Positions 62,015 to 64,000 of a stretch of 64,000 bases of DNA are shown in pieces. Source of the DNA: Cordylochernes scorpioides (taxonomy: Eukaryota > Arthropoda > Arachnida > Pseudoscorpiones > Chernetidae); contig CP092870.1 of NCBI GenBank assembly GCA_030710605.1, forward strand, positions 50,375,061 through 50,439,060, in the 5' to 3' direction. The notes under the pieces were generated by a model. That model worked only from the letters and a program-made list of their open reading frames with translations. It did no database searches and was not told where the DNA came from. Every line of letters starts with the position of its first letter. Position 1 is the stretch's first letter. Made by a program: the position numbers and the translations under genes.

Positions 62015-64000
62015 ATGACTGATACAAATTTCACTTTTCCTAAGCTGAATGCTTTTAACTATAATATATGGAAGGTGGATATGAAGGTCCTTCTGATTGA
62101 TAGAGGAAGCTGGGATTTTATCATTGAAGATGAACCTGATCTTCCAGCTGAGGCAACAGCCAAAGATATTAGAGAATTTAAATGGAGGAAGGATAGGGCT
62201 TTCACTACTATTTACCAAGGAGTAGAAAGAAAATACCAAACCTTGATTGCTAATGCTGCTGATGGAAAAGAAGCCTGGAGTATTTTAAAGCAGAATTTTG
62301 AGCCAAATTCAAGAGCCAGACTGGCTGGTTTGATTGATGAATTTTATGAACTGAAATTTGCTCCTGATGAAGAAACTATTGGAATATTTATTAAAAGAAT
62401 CCAAGAGAAAAAACAACTGATTAAAGAAGCTGGATTTGATCTACCTGAAGTACTTGTGTGTTTTCAGTTGATAAGGAAATTGCCTCAAGATTATGATGGC
62501 ATTGTCCAAGTTCTATACAGACTAGAAGAAAAACAATTTAATGTTGAAAACATTGAAGCCCACTTAATAACTGAATCGGGAAGAGTTCAACAAAAGAAAA
62601 AAGATGATGGACTTGATATTGTGGCAAATGCTTATCAAACAAAAACTCCCAGGATGTACCAAGGAAATAAAAAGAAAAATTATTTTTCTACAAAAGCACA
62701 GTATAGCAGTGGAAGCATGCTGGAGCCAACAGTGCATCCAAGAACAGCAAGAACCTATGATATAAGGAATTGCTCCTTCTGTGGGAAAACTGGCCATCTT
62801 ATAAAAGACTGTTTTCTTAGAAACAAAAACTCTCAAGGGCAACACTACAGAAATGATCAGAACTACAGGGGAAAATCTTCTGCATTTCATTCAGAAATTT
62901 TAAGCTTTCACCACATTAGTGAAAGAGCAAGTGATCCAACTAGTGAATGGGGAGAATGGCTGATAGACAGCGCAGCTACATCTCATTTTTGTAAAGAAAA
63001 GGATTGGTTTGTGAACTATCAGGATATCCCCCCGATGGACGCTTTGATTGGAGACGTCGACTGCAAGTCAACAATCTTAGGTAAGGGAGATATTAACTTT
63101 GTTTTAAGAGATATAAATAACACCTTTGTAGAGGTAACTCTACTTAATGTTTTATATGCACCAAACATGAGAAGGAATCTCATTAGTGGATCATGCATAG
63201 ACTTAGCAGGAAATAAGATAATATGGAAAAATGGTAAAATGACAATCTTTAAAAATAATGGGGAATATTTATTTACAGCAAGACTAGTAGATAAATTATA
63301 TATTGTAAATGGATACCCTAATAAAGCCAAAGCTCAAAATTATTCAGTTTCCTATAACTCGAATCTTAATTTTCTCCATAAGAGATTTTGCCATATTAAT
63401 TCAGAAATACTTAATTCTATGAGTAAAAAGAATACTGTCAAAGGATTAGAAAAAGTTCAGGGTAATCCAACCACATGTGATGTATGTAAAGTAGCTAAGA
63501 TCACCAGATCATCATTTAAATTTAGCTATACAATTTTGACTAGAAAACCTTTAGAAAAAGTGCATATGGATATCTGGGGTCCTGCACCAGTGAGATCACT
63601 TGGTGGCAGTAGATATTTTCTTTCTATCATAGATGACTACTCTAGAAAGGTTAATGTTTATTTCCTAAAAGAAAAGTCAGAAGTTTTTAACTATTTTAAG
63701 CAATACTTGCATGAGTCAGAGAGAGCATTAAATGCCAAATTAAAATGTATTAGGACAGATAATGGATTAGAATTCTGTAACAAAGAATTTGAAAATTTTC
63801 TAGTAAATTTGGGTATTAAAATAGAAAGAACATCAACTTATAGTCCTGAACAAAATGGAATAGCTGAAAGGTTTAATCGAACTGCTATTGAAGGTGTTCG
63901 AGCAATGCTTTTAGATAGTGGGTTACAACCCAGATTCTGGGCAGAAGCCCTAAATACCTTTGTATACACCAAAAACAGATGTGAACATGCCCTAACAAAA
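62015..64000 (+). CDS. Copia Gag-Pol polyprotein, 5' part, open at window edge
   Basis: 662 uninterrupted codons from ATG 62015 to the last base. Gag: FPKLNAFNYNIWKVDMKVLL start, LIDEFYELKF and LPQDYDGIV, then a zinc knuckle CSFCGKTGHLIKDC (C253, C256, H261, C266). Protease: EWLIDSAATSHF with D318 (DSAA in place of DSGA). Integrase: H455, H460, C488, C491 zinc domain; catalytic D519 (HMDIWGP), D582 (IRTDNGLEF) and E618 (NGIAERFNRT), a DD35E core. RT and RNase H would follow beyond the edge. Gag and Pol share one frame, as is usual for Copia. No break in the visible part, so this may be a young, competent element. Confidence 0.95.
   Translation, partial: MTDTNFTFPKLNAFNYNIWKVDMKVLLIDRGSWDFIIEDEPDLPAEATAKDIREFKWRKDRAFTTIYQGVERKYQTLIANAADGKEAWSILKQNFEPNSRARLAGLIDEFYELKFAPDEETIGIFIKRIQEKKQLIKEAGFDLPEVLVCFQLIRKLPQDYDGIVQVLYRLEEKQFNVENIEAHLITESGRVQQKKKDDGLDIVANAYQTKTPRMYQGNKKKNYFSTKAQYSSGSMLEPTVHPRTARTYDIRNCSFCGKTGHLIKDCFLRNKNSQGQHYRNDQNYRGKSSAFHSEILSFHHISERASDPTSEWGEWLIDSAATSHFCKEKDWFVNYQDIPPMDALIGDVDCKSTILGKGDINFVLRDINNTFVEVTLLNVLYAPNMRRNLISGSCIDLAGNKIIWKNGKMTIFKNNGEYLFTARLVDKLYIVNGYPNKAKAQNYSVSYNSNLNFLHKRFCHINSEILNSMSKKNTVKGLEKVQGNPTTCDVCKVAKITRSSFKFSYTILTRKPLEKVHMDIWGPAPVRSLGGSRYFLSIIDDYSRKVNVYFLKEKSEVFNYFKQYLHESERALNAKLKCIRTDNGLEFCNKEFENFLVNLGIKIERTSTYSPEQNGIAERFNRTAIEGVRAMLLDSGLQPRFWAEALNTFVYTKNRCEHALTK

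Noticed and set aside
61982-63330. Minus-strand ORFs at 61982, 62564 and 63019
   Set aside because: They are antisense to the open Copia frame and show no domain.

Overview
This window is animal nuclear DNA, AT-rich and dominated by transposons and tandem repeats. An arthropod, possibly a chelicerate, is my low-confidence guess from the mix of Copia, BEL, Gypsy and Penelope elements. Two host genes can be recognised from spliced exons too short to stand out as ORFs. The first coding part of a glycogenin gene lies on the minus strand (239-371). An FBXO3-like F-box gene lies on the plus strand in six exons (12745-12834, 17526-17683, 19218-19335, 22831-22912, 44695-44845, 52603-52687). The splice phases of all six agree, so the gene spans at least 40 kb. 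Its first exon and its 3' (ApaG-domain) exons were not found. The two genes point away from each other.

Layout. 0.4-12.7 kb: minisatellites, a Tigger-like DNA transposon, SINE copies and Penelope-like element (PLE) remnants with hammerhead-like motifs. 12.7-23 kb: FBXO3 exons A-D, separated by a second Tigger copy, a dead LINE, a solo LTR, a 118-bp tandem array and MITE-derived minisatellites. 23-44.7 kb: one 21.8-kb intron holding a nested pile (a Gypsy element of 5169 bp inserted in a mariner fragment, between PLE fragments), a 3-kb minisatellite with a TCCATTGTTGG core, a 6-kb satellite of 81-bp units, a LINE 3' end and a second TCCATTGTTGG array. 44.7-52.7 kb: exons E and F, with a deleted BEL element (45998-50033) between them inside a fold-back element. 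52.7-57 kb: SINEs, a PLE with GIY-YIG endonuclease, and an ORF1-only LINE insertion inside the PLE terminus. 57-61.5 kb: a decayed Gypsy relic. 61.5 kb to the edge: a Copia element with intact 5' LTR, half-tRNA primer site and a gag-protease-integrase frame that is uninterrupted to the last base.

Two themes stand out. First, hammerhead-ribozyme cores recur in at least four sequence families, mostly at PLE ends and in a small inverted-repeat element; 13891-13934 has a complete type I fold. Second, many tandem arrays look like amplified transposon ends: the 76-bp and about 88-bp minisatellites are the two halves of one MITE, and the 57-bp array is a PLE terminus. Both readings come from inspection; no alignment, folding or database search was run.
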